Assembly: GCF_049860805.1 (NCBI RefSeq)
Contig: NZ_CP187555.1
Coordinates: 1,116,001-1,180,000 of the forward strand
Direction of reading: 5' to 3'
From: Parabacteroides sp900760525
GTDB taxonomy: Bacteria > Bacteroidota > Bacteroidia > Bacteroidales > Tannerellaceae
DNA length: 64,000 bases
Each line of letters begins with the position of its first letter. Within the stretch, counting starts at the first letter, position 1. This document shows, piece by piece, positions 25,953-34,060 of this stretch. Under the pieces are notes generated by a model. It was not told the DNA's origin, made no database searches, and was given only the letters and a program-made list of their open reading frames with translations. The translations under genes and the position numbers were made by a program.

Positions 25953-27038
25953 TTACCTCGGTGCCTTCTGGTACAAATAAATCGCAATAAACGTGTACAA
26001 TATATTCGGGATCCAAGCGGCCATAGCAGGGCTGAGGCTCCCGTTGATGGCGAAGGTCGATGTGACGGTGGTGAAGAGGATGTAAGAGAAACTCAATGCC
26101 AGCCCGATACCGATGTTCAATCCCATGCCACCTTTGATCTTGCGGGAGGATAGCGAGGCTCCGATGGAGGTCAGGATGAAGGCGGCCATGATGGCGGCAA
26201 AACGTTTGTGATATTCGATCTGGAACGTCTGGATATTACCGATCCCCCGTTTCTTTTGGCGGTCGATGTAGGTGGACAGTTCGGGAGAGGTCATCGTCTC
26301 GCAGTCGTTGACCGAGATGAGGAAGTCCGAAGGGACGATTGTCAACGTGGTGTCCATGCGGCTCCCCTCGGTGATATGCTCGCGCATCCCGTCGAAGTCG
26401 CGGATCATATAATCAATCAATGTCCAATTGTAGAGCGAATCATATTTGATGGAATTTGCCGTAAGACGTGAAATCATCTTCTTGTCCTCGAAATGCTCCA
26501 AAGAAAAACGGTAACCCATTCCGGAGCGTGCATCGTAGCGGTCGAAATAAGCGATTACCCCCGGCTCGATCTCCAACTGGGCGGAACGGACATAATCCAC
26601 CTTCTTATTCTTGATATATTTGTTCTGAAAGTCGATACGCGTGGCATTGGCAGGCGGAATGATATAAGCATTCAGCGCAAACGTACTGAGTGCAATGATC
26701 CCTGCCGAAATCGCGTAAGGCAACATCAGTCGCCGGAAACTCATCCCGCTCGCCAACATGGCAATGACTTCCGAATTGTCTGCCAACTTCGAAGTGAAGA
26801 AGATAACGGCAATGAAAGTAAACAACGGACTGAACAGATTCGCAAAATAAGGAATGAAGTTCATGTAATAGTCGAAAACGATCGCTTTCAACGGCACGTC
26901 CGGACTTAGGAATTTATCGATCTTTTCATTTATATCGAAGACAACCGAGATAGCGATAATCAGGGCAATCGCGAAGATGTAAGTACCCAAGAATTGCTTG
27001 ATGATGTACCAGTCTATCCGTTTCAGTTTGAATTTCAT
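25953..27038 (-). CDS. LptF/LptG-family permease
   Basis: 361 aa with the family's six membrane segments, three near the N-terminus ('FLGTYIFAIALIIAISVVF', 'LFSPLFTFIAVIFFTSKL', 'LMLPYAISAGIIALSTFAL') and three near the C-terminus ('FAAIMAAFILTSIGASL', 'GLNIGIGLALSFSYILF', 'WIPNILYTFIAIYLY'), with a periplasmic beta-jellyroll domain between. LptF and LptG form the inner-membrane part of the lipopolysaccharide exporter with LptB. Whether this one is F or G cannot be settled; the size and location suggest LptG. It is 12 bp after tgt, an arrangement often seen in Bacteroidetes. Confidence 0.88.
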   Translation of the reverse strand: MKFKLKRIDWYIIKQFLGTYIFAIALIIAISVVFDINEKIDKFLSPDVPLKAIVFDYYMNFIPYFANLFSPLFTFIAVIFFTSKLADNSEVIAMLASGMSFRRLMLPYAISAGIIALSTFALNAYIIPPANATRIDFQNKYIKNKKVDYVRSAQLEIEPGVIAYFDRYDARSGMGYRFSLEHFEDKKMISRLTANSIKYDSLYNWTLIDYMIRDFDGMREHITEGSRMDTTLTIVPSDFLISVNDCETMTSPELSTYIDRQKKRGIGNIQTFQIEYHKRFAAIMAAFILTSIGASLSSRKIKGGMGLNIGIGLALSFSYILFTTVTSTFAINGSLSPAMAAWIPNILYTFIAIYLYQKAPR

Positions 27039-27050
27039 GTGACAGCTTGC

Positions 27051-28181
27051 TTATAACCGGTTAGATAACTGACGGACCATCTCACTTTTCCAGGAGGTGA
27101 AATCGCCGGCAATGATATGTTTGCGTGCCTCTTTTACGAGCCACAGGTAAAACGCGAGGTTATGGATCGATGCCAGTTGAAGCCCCAGCATCTCGTTCAC
27201 CTTGATCAGATGGTGCAGATAGGCCTTGCTGTAGCGTGTGTCGATAGCCGAATGGGCATCCGGATCGATGGGAGAGAAGTCGCTCTCCCATTTCTTATTA
27301 CGCAAATTGATTGTGCCGAAGCGGGTAAATATCTGTCCGTTCCGCCCGTTGCGTGTCGGCATGATGCAGTCGAACATATCGACGCCCCGTTCGATCGCTT
27401 CCAGAATGTTGATCGGCGTACCGACTCCCATCAGGTAGCGGGGCTTGTCCTTCGGCAGTATCTCGTTGACCACTTCGATCATCTCGTACATCTTTTCAGT
27501 CGGTTCGCCTACTGCCAGGCCGCCGATCGCATTGCCGTCCGCGCCCTTTTCCGCTACATTCTCGGCAGCCTTTCGACGCAGTTCCGGATAAACGCAACCT
27601 TGTACAATCGGGAAAAGGCTCTGCTGATACCCATATTTCGGCTCCGTAGAGTTGAAACGTTCGAAACAACGGTCCAGCCAACGCTCCGTCAGGCCGAGGG
27701 ATTTTTTCGCATACTCATACTCGGCATCGCCCGGGCAACATTCATCGAAAGCCATAATGATATCGGCCCCGATGATCCGTTGGATATCCATTACCTTCTC
27801 CGGGGTAAAAAGATGCTTGGAACCGTCGATATGCGAACGGAACATAGCGCCTTCCTCATGTAACTTGCGGTTTTCGGAAAGCGAGAAGACCTGGAAACCT
27901 CCGCTATCCGTCAGGATCGGCCGGTTCCATGTATTGAACTTATGCAGTCCGCCTGCCTGTTCCAATATCTCCAGTCCGGGGCGGAGATACAAATGGTATG
28001 TGTTTCCTAAAATGATTTGTGCATCGATATCTTCCTCCAACTCGGTCATGTGGACACCTTTTACCGTGCCCTGCGTACCGACCGGCATAAAAATGGGCGT
28101 TTCAATTACTCCATGATCAGTGGTAATCAGACCCGCCCTTGCATTTGATTTTGTGTCGTTATATTGTAATTCGAATTTCAT
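27051..28181 (-). CDS. tgt: tRNA-guanine transglycosylase (Tgt)
   Basis: 376 aa. It exchanges guanine 34 for a queuosine precursor (or queuine) in certain tRNAs. Key residues are visible: 'PILTDSGGFQVFSL' with the proton-acceptor Asp, 'MAFDECCPGD' and 'GGLAVGEPTEKM', and the nucleophile Asp context 'GVDMFDCIMPTRNGRNG'. The C-terminal zinc site of well-studied bacterial enzymes (CxCxxC plus His) is not present: in the aligned stretch 'IDPDAHSAIDTRYSKAYL' the three Cys are Ala, Ser and Asp, although 'SIHNLAFYL' keeps the His. The -7 box is so close to the ATG that the transcript is probably leaderless. Confidence 0.95.
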   Translation of the reverse strand: MKFELQYNDTKSNARAGLITTDHGVIETPIFMPVGTQGTVKGVHMTELEEDIDAQIILGNTYHLYLRPGLEILEQAGGLHKFNTWNRPILTDSGGFQVFSLSENRKLHEEGAMFRSHIDGSKHLFTPEKVMDIQRIIGADIIMAFDECCPGDAEYEYAKKSLGLTERWLDRCFERFNSTEPKYGYQQSLFPIVQGCVYPELRRKAAENVAEKGADGNAIGGLAVGEPTEKMYEMIEVVNEILPKDKPRYLMGVGTPINILEAIERGVDMFDCIMPTRNGRNGQIFTRFGTINLRNKKWESDFSPIDPDAHSAIDTRYSKAYLHHLIKVNEMLGLQLASIHNLAFYLWLVKEARKHIIAGDFTSWKSEMVRQLSNRL

Positions 28182-28186
28182 GGCTG

Positions 28187-28194
28187 CAAAGATA
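28187..28194 (-). promoter_or_regulatory. -7 box of tgt, likely leaderless transcript
   Basis: Minus-strand TATCTTTG ends 5 bases before the A of the tgt start codon (28181), so initiation 5-7 bases downstream would fall on or beside the ATG. Confidence 0.6.
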
Positions 28195-28199
28195 AAGAA

Positions 28200-28227
28200 A
28201 AGGCCTAACTTTCACAAGTAAGGCCTC
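28200..28227 (-). terminator. Terminator after the polyferredoxin gene
   Basis: AGGCCTAACTT (28201-28211) pairs with AAGTAAGGCCT (28216-28226) with one mismatch; on the minus strand it is followed by TTTTCTTTATC. It overlaps the upstream part of the tgt promoter. Confidence 0.7.
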
Positions 28228-28254
28228 ATAATATAGTCGGTTATATATCGTTAA

Positions 28255-29850
28255 TCAAAAACCGAAATCGTCGACCTCGACTTCTTTGACTTCCTCTTCT
28301 TTGGGCTTTTCGACGAATTTGTGCTCTACGTTTGATTTGACGATGATGGCACGCATCGGACGTACCGGGCAAATCGATTCGCATCCACCGCATCCGATAC
28401 AGAGGTCTGGGTTGATTTGCGGGATCGTCAGTGTCCCTTTGTAAGGAACCATGTGTACGGCCTGGGTTGGGCAATGTTCGGCACAGGCGCCGCAATCTTT
28501 CTCTTCTGTATTAACGACACAACGGCCTTTGAAGAAAGTGGCAATGCCGACCTGCGTCGTCGTCTTCTCTTCGACTGTCAGAGGTTTGATTGCGCCGGTG
28601 GGACATACGTCGGAACAGACCGTGCACTCATAATTACAGTAACTGCTGATATAGGCCAAACGCGGTTTCAGCATGTAATCCAAACCGTATTCCAACCCTG
28701 TCGGGCGCAGAACTTGGCTCGGACAGCGGACGACACATATTTGGCATCCCGTACATTTATCTTTGAAACGTTCCAGGCTGATAGAACCAGGAGGCGTGAG
28801 GGGAGGCCATTTCTTTCTGCCTTTCCTGTTCATTTTCCCTTTGCCCCCTCCTTCGGCAATCGCTGATACCAACGGCAGCGAGGCGGCGACTGTTACACCT
28901 GTGGCCAGGAATGTACGGCGGCTGTTGGCGACTATCGGCTGGCTGGAATGTAATTCCTGTACAGTCGGGATATTGGTTGTCGTTTCCACCTGTTTCATAC
29001 CTGGAAGTTGCAGCCGGTATTGCAGGCCGCCTTTGGCACAGGAAGAAACACAATTGAAGCAATCTACGCAACGGGACGTATCGACCGTCAGGTTTTTACT
29101 GTCGATCGCTTCCGCCTTGCAGGTATGTTCGCAGTTTCCGCAATGCGTACAGGCTTCCTTATCGAAAGTTATGCGGAAGAGCGAGTAGCGCGAGAACAGG
29201 CTCAACAAGGCTCCGACAGGGCAGATCGTATTGCAGAACAGCCGTCCGCGGAAAACAGTCATGACGATGAAGACAAGCAACGCAACTGTTGCCGCGATCA
29301 GACCGGAGGTTGCCACGGTGCTGATCGTCACATGAAACAATGAGTAGTTGTCCACTTTCATCAGCAGGTCGGCAAGAATGTTATTTCCCCACATCACGAC
29401 CGGACGGAACAGGCTTGCCGCAATACGCCCGAAGTTACTGTACGGGTCCAAAAGCAGGCACAACCCGCTAAAACCGAAAACAGCCATGACTGCCGTAATC
29501 GCTAACAGCACATAGCGAAACCAGTTCATCGGCTTGTGATACGTAAAACGGCGGCTTCCTTTCTTCTTTTTTTTGCCGATGCAAAACAGCCGGTTGATGA
29601 TATCTTGGAATACGCCTGCCGGACATATCGCGGAGCAGTAAATACGTCCGAATACAAGTGCCAGCAAGAGCTGAAACACGATCAGGCCGACCATCCCTCC
29701 CAACAGGGCCGGCATCAGTTGCAGATGCAGCAACCCGTGCACGCTATCCGGTAAAACTCCCGAGAAGTCTACGAAAAACAAAAGTATGGGTACAAAAAAG
29801 AGGATTGCGAGCAAAACTCTCAATCCCTTTAGGTAATTTCGTCTCTTCAT
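28255..29850 (-). CDS. Membrane polyferredoxin (NapH/NosR-like 4Fe-4S protein)
   Basis: 531 aa. The N-terminal 250 residues carry about five membrane helices with two paired CxxxCP motifs ('GRIYCSAICPAGVFQD' and 'GRLFCNTICPVGALLS') as in NapH-type proteins. Then come two 4Fe-4S clusters ('CTHCGNCEHTCKAEAID', 'CVDCFNCVSSC'), a Tat-like segment in mid-chain ('RRTFLATGVTVAASLPL'), and more clusters ('CTGCQICVVRCPSQ', 'CNYECTVCSDVCPTG', 'CGACAEHCPTQA', 'CIGCGGCESICPVRPM'). The layout suggests an electron-transfer protein linking quinol or ferredoxin pools to an unknown partner. Start overlaps the DUF362 stop by one base (ATGA), so both are translated from one message. Confidence 0.82.
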   Translation of the reverse strand: MKRRNYLKGLRVLLAILFFVPILLFFVDFSGVLPDSVHGLLHLQLMPALLGGMVGLIVFQLLLALVFGRIYCSAICPAGVFQDIINRLFCIGKKKKKGSRRFTYHKPMNWFRYVLLAITAVMAVFGFSGLCLLLDPYSNFGRIAASLFRPVVMWGNNILADLLMKVDNYSLFHVTISTVATSGLIAATVALLVFIVMTVFRGRLFCNTICPVGALLSLFSRYSLFRITFDKEACTHCGNCEHTCKAEAIDSKNLTVDTSRCVDCFNCVSSCAKGGLQYRLQLPGMKQVETTTNIPTVQELHSSQPIVANSRRTFLATGVTVAASLPLVSAIAEGGGKGKMNRKGRKKWPPLTPPGSISLERFKDKCTGCQICVVRCPSQVLRPTGLEYGLDYMLKPRLAYISSYCNYECTVCSDVCPTGAIKPLTVEEKTTTQVGIATFFKGRCVVNTEEKDCGACAEHCPTQAVHMVPYKGTLTIPQINPDLCIGCGGCESICPVRPMRAIIVKSNVEHKFVEKPKEEEVKEVEVDDFGF

Positions 29851-30782
29851 CAGATCTTAATACGTTTGATGTTTATTTTTTTCAGATCGGTGGAACCTAA
29901 TTTAAGCGCTTCCCCTTTGCTCAGATGCCCGACGGCTGCCATATCCAACTTCTTTACCTGGTTGAACAAAGCGAGGGCGGCCGTATCGACAGCGACGATA
30001 TTCGGAGAGACGATCATCGACTTCAAGGTAGCCACGTCGGCTGCACTTTTTCCCTGTGGACCGTTCTGATGCATCATTCGGTAGGCATCCACGATATGCA
30101 GTACCGGTTTCTTCTGCCAGGTACAGATATCGGCGATACATTGCTGCAAGTCGTTCTGGTGGAAGAAGCGACGGTCCCAAACGATCCCCATCATGTTCTT
30201 CATCGCGCATGACAGCTTGGCTCCTCCATGGTTTTTCAGAATGGGAACATTGATCCAGGCATCCGCTTCGATCAGCGACTCGTGTATCTTGGCGCTTTTC
30301 AGCGTCACGCCGCCGGGAATGGCTACTTCTTTGAAATATTTCTCATCGTTACCCGGCATGATGATACCGCCCGCTTCCTTTACGGCTGCGGCGATACCGC
30401 TTGTCTCGTAACATTTCTGCCAATTATCGCACGTATGGTCGAACACCGTCACTTTTTCGGCTCCTGCTTCGAAACATTTCTTTACGAGCGCCTTTATCAG
30501 CCCCGGATTCGTATTCCCGGCCAGTTCCGGCGTACGGTCCCATCCGATATTGGGTTTGATAACGACCTTTTGTCCTTTCTTGATATACTTGCCGATGCCG
30601 CCAAGCGCTTCCAACGCCTTGTCGAGCATGGCTTCCGGTTCACCACCCATTACTGCTACCAGGTCGGGCGCTTGTTCTACTGCTACTGTATTCGAGGAGA
30701 GAGCTGCCTGCAATCCTTCAAAATTCAGAGATAAGGCTGCACCTGCTACAACACTGGTCTTAAGGAAATCACGACGTTTCAT
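29850..30782 (-). CDS. DUF362 protein with Tat signal
   Basis: 310 aa. The N-terminus MKRRDFLKTSVVAGAALSL is a twin-arginine signal, so a folded, probably cofactor-bearing protein is exported. The body is DUF362 ('KKGQKVVIKPNIGWDRTPE', 'NVPILKNHGGAKLSCAMKNMMG', 'AVDTAALALFN'), without the ferredoxin tail that some members have; here the iron-sulfur partner is instead the next gene, translationally coupled to it. A role in redox chemistry on a shared substrate is an inference from the pairing; no activity is established for this subgroup. Confidence 0.85.
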   Translation of the reverse strand: MKRRDFLKTSVVAGAALSLNFEGLQAALSSNTVAVEQAPDLVAVMGGEPEAMLDKALEALGGIGKYIKKGQKVVIKPNIGWDRTPELAGNTNPGLIKALVKKCFEAGAEKVTVFDHTCDNWQKCYETSGIAAAVKEAGGIIMPGNDEKYFKEVAIPGGVTLKSAKIHESLIEADAWINVPILKNHGGAKLSCAMKNMMGIVWDRRFFHQNDLQQCIADICTWQKKPVLHIVDAYRMMHQNGPQGKSAADVATLKSMIVSPNIVAVDTAALALFNQVKKLDMAAVGHLSKGEALKLGSTDLKKINIKRIKI

Positions 30783-30821
30783 CTTGTTCTATTGGTTTTA
30801 TGTAGTTTATAAAAGTTTTAA

Positions 30822-30829
30822 CAAAGGTA
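30822..30829 (-). promoter_or_regulatory. -7 box of the DUF362-polyferredoxin operon
   Basis: Minus-strand TACCTTTG, a consensus match, 40 bp from the DUF362 start. A + strand TATATTTG at 30851-30858 may serve the divergent gene at 30881. Confidence 0.55.
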
Positions 30830-30880
30830 GATAATCTCTAATATATTCAGTATATTTGACACTAAAAAAAATCATAAAAG

Positions 30881-31675
30881 ATGGATTTATACGCTTATGT
30901 TTCAATAGAATCCTTTGTGCACGGCTGTAAAAAGCCGAAGACACCGGGAACATTTACCCTGCGTGTGCCCAATTTGATGTATGCCAGACCGGATGAAGTA
31001 ACGGGCTACGGTTTATCCCTGCTTCGCCGTTCGATAGTTTTGTATGAAGAACAAAAAGGTGTCAAACAGGAGTTTAGCAAACAAAATATTCCTTTTTTTC
31101 GGGAGAACCGCCGGATGCTTATCGGGCCGGAGATGGAGATGTACGCTCTTTCCCTTTATCAAAACCCGGAAATTCCTTCCGGCGTGATGGAAAAGAAGTC
31201 TTCCTGTTTGCGGTTGGCTTTCGATTACGGGGCGCTGGGTGAGTATAGTTTGTCGGAGGATAAATACTTGCTTCGTTGCAAATACAATGAGGAAGAGAAC
31301 CTAAACGCGTTTGTCTCGCAGATGGGACAGGAGTATGACAAATTCTTTTACAATGAAGAGCATACCGGGTTCAAGCGGGATTCACGTTTCTTCTCGATGC
31401 TTTGCAATGCCTGTCTGGAAGTAAGGGAACCCCGTTGGGCTTCCGAACAGGAATGGAGGCTCGTGCAATTTTGCGATCCGGCAGAAGCCGGATATGATTT
31501 TATCGGTGGTAACCTGATTCCCTATGTGGATTATGCGATCCCGTTCGAATGTCTCCGCCGGATCGCTTTGACGGACCTGACGAAGAATAGTCTGACCTAT
31601 AGCTCCCTGGCGGGATTTCTCCAGAGTATGGAGTTGCCTCCTGACCGATATTTGGAAGGGATGTTGGAGGAGTAG
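30881..31675 (+). CDS. DUF2971-like protein
   Basis: 264 aa, soluble, without a signal peptide or membrane segment. The central features are 'RRMLIGPEMEMYALSLYQNPE', 'CLRLAFDYGALGEYSL', and 'WASEQEWRLVQFC', the last resembling the conserved W-x-x-E-x-E-W-R motif of DUF2971 proteins, whose members often begin with a short 'LYKY'-like segment and are of unknown function. The pattern 'PFECLRRIALTDLT' near the C-terminus fits the same family. Assignment is tentative. Single gene, divergent from the DUF362 operon. Confidence 0.5.
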   Translation: MDLYAYVSIESFVHGCKKPKTPGTFTLRVPNLMYARPDEVTGYGLSLLRRSIVLYEEQKGVKQEFSKQNIPFFRENRRMLIGPEMEMYALSLYQNPEIPSGVMEKKSSCLRLAFDYGALGEYSLSEDKYLLRCKYNEEENLNAFVSQMGQEYDKFFYNEEHTGFKRDSRFFSMLCNACLEVREPRWASEQEWRLVQFCDPAEAGYDFIGGNLIPYVDYAIPFECLRRIALTDLTKNSLTYSSLAGFLQSMELPPDRYLEGMLEE

Positions 31676-31827
31676 GATTACTCCTTTTTCTTTCATTTTA
31701 ATGTTGATTGACGCAGTTTTGCTAAACTTTTCGGGGGATGGAAGTGTTCACCTTTTAAAGCGAAAGAATAATTTGGCTTTCTGAAGAAGTGGTGAGGAAA
31801 AATATTATATCAAATAAGTGAGGTGCT

Positions 31828-32052
31828 ATGACTAAGAATGATGTTGTTTCAGAGGCTGGTCAGATCTGGTCTTTGTTATCAGAAAGAAAAATTTTGTCAG
31901 TGAAGAGGATTGGGGAAATGACTCACTATCATGAGTCTTTAGTCTGTTTGGCTTTAGGATGGTTAGTAAAGGAAAATAAAGTCCGCCTGTTTGAAAAAAG
32001 CGGCGTACTGCATGCAGAGCTGAATATTTCGATTCCTGAAATGTATTATTAG
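31828..32052 (+). CDS. Small winged-helix DNA-binding protein (DUF2582-like)
   Basis: 74 aa. The whole protein resembles the short winged-helix proteins common in Bacteroidales: helix 'VSEAGQIWSLLSERK', second helix 'VKRIGEMTHYHESLVCLALGWLVKENKVRLF' region with wing 'KSGVLHAELN'. Such proteins are thought to be regulators but targets are unknown. A terminator follows, so it is probably monocistronic. Confidence 0.7.
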   Translation: MTKNDVVSEAGQIWSLLSERKILSVKRIGEMTHYHESLVCLALGWLVKENKVRLFEKSGVLHAELNISIPEMYY

Positions 32053-32107
32053 ACAGGTAAAAAAAATCCCAGGGCAAGTCTGAATCTTCTCCGGGATTTA
32101 AAAACAA

Positions 32108-32150
32108 AAATACCCTCCGGCTATCTTGATTTAGCCGAAGGGTATTTTGT
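32108..32150 (+). terminator. Terminator after the small winged-helix gene
   Basis: ATACCCTCCGGCTA pairs with TAGCCGAAGGGTAT (one mismatched pair), followed by TTTTGTTTT. Confidence 0.85.
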
Positions 32151-32234
32151 TTTGAGCCGTTATTGCCGTTCCGGGCGACTGGCCCGAATGTTTAACCGGT
32201 TACAGGGGTAACTTCAGGCGGGCTGTATGGCGTT

Positions 32235-32363
32235 TGAAAGTTTCATGCAGTGAAACTTGGAGTTTCATTAGAAAGAAACTTTAGTTTCGTGCCTTGAAAC
32301 TTTTGTTTCGACCACAGACACTTTTGTTTCATTGGGTGGAACTTGAAGTTTCACTGCATGGAA
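32235..32363. repeat. 21-bp degenerate tandem repeat array, left part (interrupted by an IS)
   Basis: About six units of 21-23 bp sharing GAAACTT..AGTTTC, for example at about 32252, 32275, 32296, 32317 and 32339. Adjacent units form short palindromes such as AAGTTTCATGCAGTGAAACTT. The array continues at 34014-34060 on the other side of the IS. Confidence 0.85.
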
Positions 32364-32594
32364 TGTCTTTTCCTGATTTAGCTAGACACTTTTTTTGTTT
32401 ATAAACGTAATCAATAGACAGATCTTAGAAAGTAGTACTGATAGAGTAGTCACATCTTAAATCTTCATACTGATAATATAGACAAATATCCTCTGCCTTT
32501 AGCCGTATTAAGTAGTCACATGCTGGATTTGCAGAGCCCGTGCTTGCTTGTTCGGCAAGACAAATTGCCCCTCGCATGGGGCAGTTTGTCTTCG

Positions 32595-33596
32595 TCAGAT
32601 GCGCTGGCATGTGCCCTCGCCCGGACTTGTTGTTCGGCTTTGCAAAGATATTGTATCCATCTGTTTTTCTCTACTTTTTATCGAAGCTTTTTTCTTTTGC
32701 CAGATCTTTATCTGTACTCCCTCTTCCTTATGCACTACGCCGGGAGTTTTATAACCGACACTCATGTGCGGTCGGCGGTAGTTGTAGAAGTGGATGTAGC
32801 GCCCAATCACACTTGTGGCATGTTCGAGGCTATCGAATACCCCTTGTTTATAGAGGCGTTCCACTTTGATTATCCCATTGACACGTTCCGCCACGGCATT
32901 ATCCGTGGGCTTGTAATCCTCTGTCATGCTGATGGCAATGCCATAGTGTTGAAGCCGCTCCACGTAGGCATCGCAACAATACTGTACTCCACGGTCTGAA
33001 TGGTGTATCAGACCTTCCAGATTCTCACTTCCTGTCATCTCCACGGCCTGGTCTATGGCCTGCTGCAATGCTTCAAGCGTAGCGGATGCACGTAGAGTGT
33101 TTGCTAGGCGCCATCCCACTATTTTATGAGAATAAGCATCCGTAACCAGATGCAGGTAACAGACATCTCCACCGGCAAGCGGTATATATGTAATATCGCT
33201 AACCCACAGTTGATTGGGCGAAGTTGGAACAAAGCCTTTTATCAAGTTTTTCCACTTATGGTAGCGGTGGTTGGAATTGGTTGTGCTCCTGCCTTTGCGG
33301 GGAGGAAGCATCAGACGGTGCCGGCGAAGCAGCGTATAGAAGCTGTCGCGACCGGGCATGAACTTCTCTCCGAAGAGGGCGATGAGCATGATCCACAGCT
33401 TGTAACCACCAATACCGGGATCCTCACTACGTATCTCACGTACGGTATCCAGCATGAGACGCTCATTCTTTACCTGGACCTCAATGTCTGCCTTGGACTG
33501 GTAATAGGCTTGACGACAATGGCCAAACAGACGGCAGGCGGGTGCAACTTTTATTTTGCCCTGCCCGACCAGTTCCGTTACTATTTGGCCCCAGAT
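32595..33596 (-). CDS. IS3-family transposase OrfB (DDE integrase core)
   Basis: 333 codons in the frame reached by a -1 shift from orfA. It opens 'IWGQIVTELVGQGKIKVAPA', then the HTH_21-like segment 'EDPGIGGYKLWIMLIALF', and the retroviral-integrase core with the acidic triad: Asp in 'QLWVSDITYIPLAGG', Asp in 'IHHSDRGVQY', and Glu in 'NAVAERVNGIIKVE'. The C-terminal 'FYNYRRPHMSVGYKTP' is typical. The first ATG in this frame is only at 33455, too far in for a complete protein, which supports production by frameshifting as OrfAB (about 454 aa). Confidence 0.93.
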   Translation of the reverse strand: MWGQIVTELVGQGKIKVAPACRLFGHCRQAYYQSKADIEVQVKNERLMLDTVREIRSEDPGIGGYKLWIMLIALFGEKFMPGRDSFYTLLRRHRLMLPPRKGRSTTNSNHRYHKWKNLIKGFVPTSPNQLWVSDITYIPLAGGDVCYLHLVTDAYSHKIVGWRLANTLRASATLEALQQAIDQAVEMTGSENLEGLIHHSDRGVQYCCDAYVERLQHYGIAISMTEDYKPTDNAVAERVNGIIKVERLYKQGVFDSLEHATSVIGRYIHFYNYRRPHMSVGYKTPGVVHKEEGVQIKIWQKKKASIKSREKQMDTISLQSRTTSPGEGTCQRI

Positions 33597-33958
33597 TTTT
33601 TTCTGATGGGAATGTTAAAATACTCTTCTGCACGCGTAATCATTAAATCACGGGCTTCGGTTTCCAACTGCGAGAAGGCAAGCGCCTTCTCTAACTCCTT
33701 AACGCGCTTCTTGAGTTGCGCATTTTCATCCTGGTAATCTTCTTTGCTTCGATTGCTCATATCCGTAGGGGCTTGACAAGGAGCTAAAGATACCTCTTTT
33801 ACCTCTGATTCATACTTCGCCAACCATTTATTTAACAAAGTTATACCACTAATACCATGTTGTTTGCAAAAACGAGTTTTGCTCATACCTGATAGATAAT
33901 AAGATTGAAGAAGATGCAATTTCTCTTCTTCGCTGTAATGCTGATGTTTTTCCCGCAT
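33581..33958 (-). CDS. IS3-family transposase OrfA (helix-turn-helix)
   Basis: 125 aa. N-terminal HTH ('HYSEEEKLHLLQSYYLSGMS', 'KTRFCKQHGISGITLLNKWL') and a C-terminal leucine-zipper coiled coil ('DENAQLKKRVKELEKALAFS'). Its last codons overlap orfB in the -1 frame at AAAAAAA (33596-33602, minus strand), read A_AAA_AAA in the orfA frame, the classic slippery heptamer of IS3 elements. Confidence 0.93.
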   Translation of the reverse strand: MREKHQHYSEEEKLHLLQSYYLSGMSKTRFCKQHGISGITLLNKWLAKYESEVKEVSLAPCQAPTDMSNRSKEDYQDENAQLKKRVKELEKALAFSQLETEARDLMITRAEEYFNIPIRKKSGAK

Positions 33959-34013
33959 AGTTATTACACATTTTATTGTTTTTGAATGTGTCTACCTATA
34001 TCAGTATAAGACA

Positions 34014-34060
34014 GAACTCGGAGTTTCACTGTTGAAACTTTTCCGGTGTACTGCAACCGC
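34014..34060. repeat. 21-bp tandem repeat array, right part beyond the IS
   Basis: GAACTCGGAGTTTCACTGTT then GAAACTTTTCCGGTGTACTG: two more units in phase with the array left of the IS (GAACTTGAAGTTTCACTGCA at 32339). It ends against the stop codon of the efflux adaptor gene. Confidence 0.8.

Larger units (their letters stand above)
32364..34013 (-). mobile_element. Complete IS3-family insertion sequence (1,650 bp)
   Basis: Terminal inverted repeats: left TGTCTTTTCCTGATTTAGC (32364 on) and right, in complement, TGTCTTATACTGATATAGG (from 34013), sharing the further block TAGACAC at bases 20-26. The flanking GAA (32361-32363 and 34014-34016) is a 3-bp target duplication. Contents are orfA (33581-33958) and orfB (32595-33596) on the minus strand, with a slippery A7 between them, then about 230 bp of non-coding sequence with a hairpin (32559-32590, GACAAATTGCCCC/GGGGCAGTTTGTC) just after orfB. 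Everything needed for transposition appears intact. Confidence 0.95.

Noticed and set aside
32235..32363. CRISPR array
   Set aside because: The repeats are contiguous 21-bp units without unique spacers, and there are no cas genes in the window.
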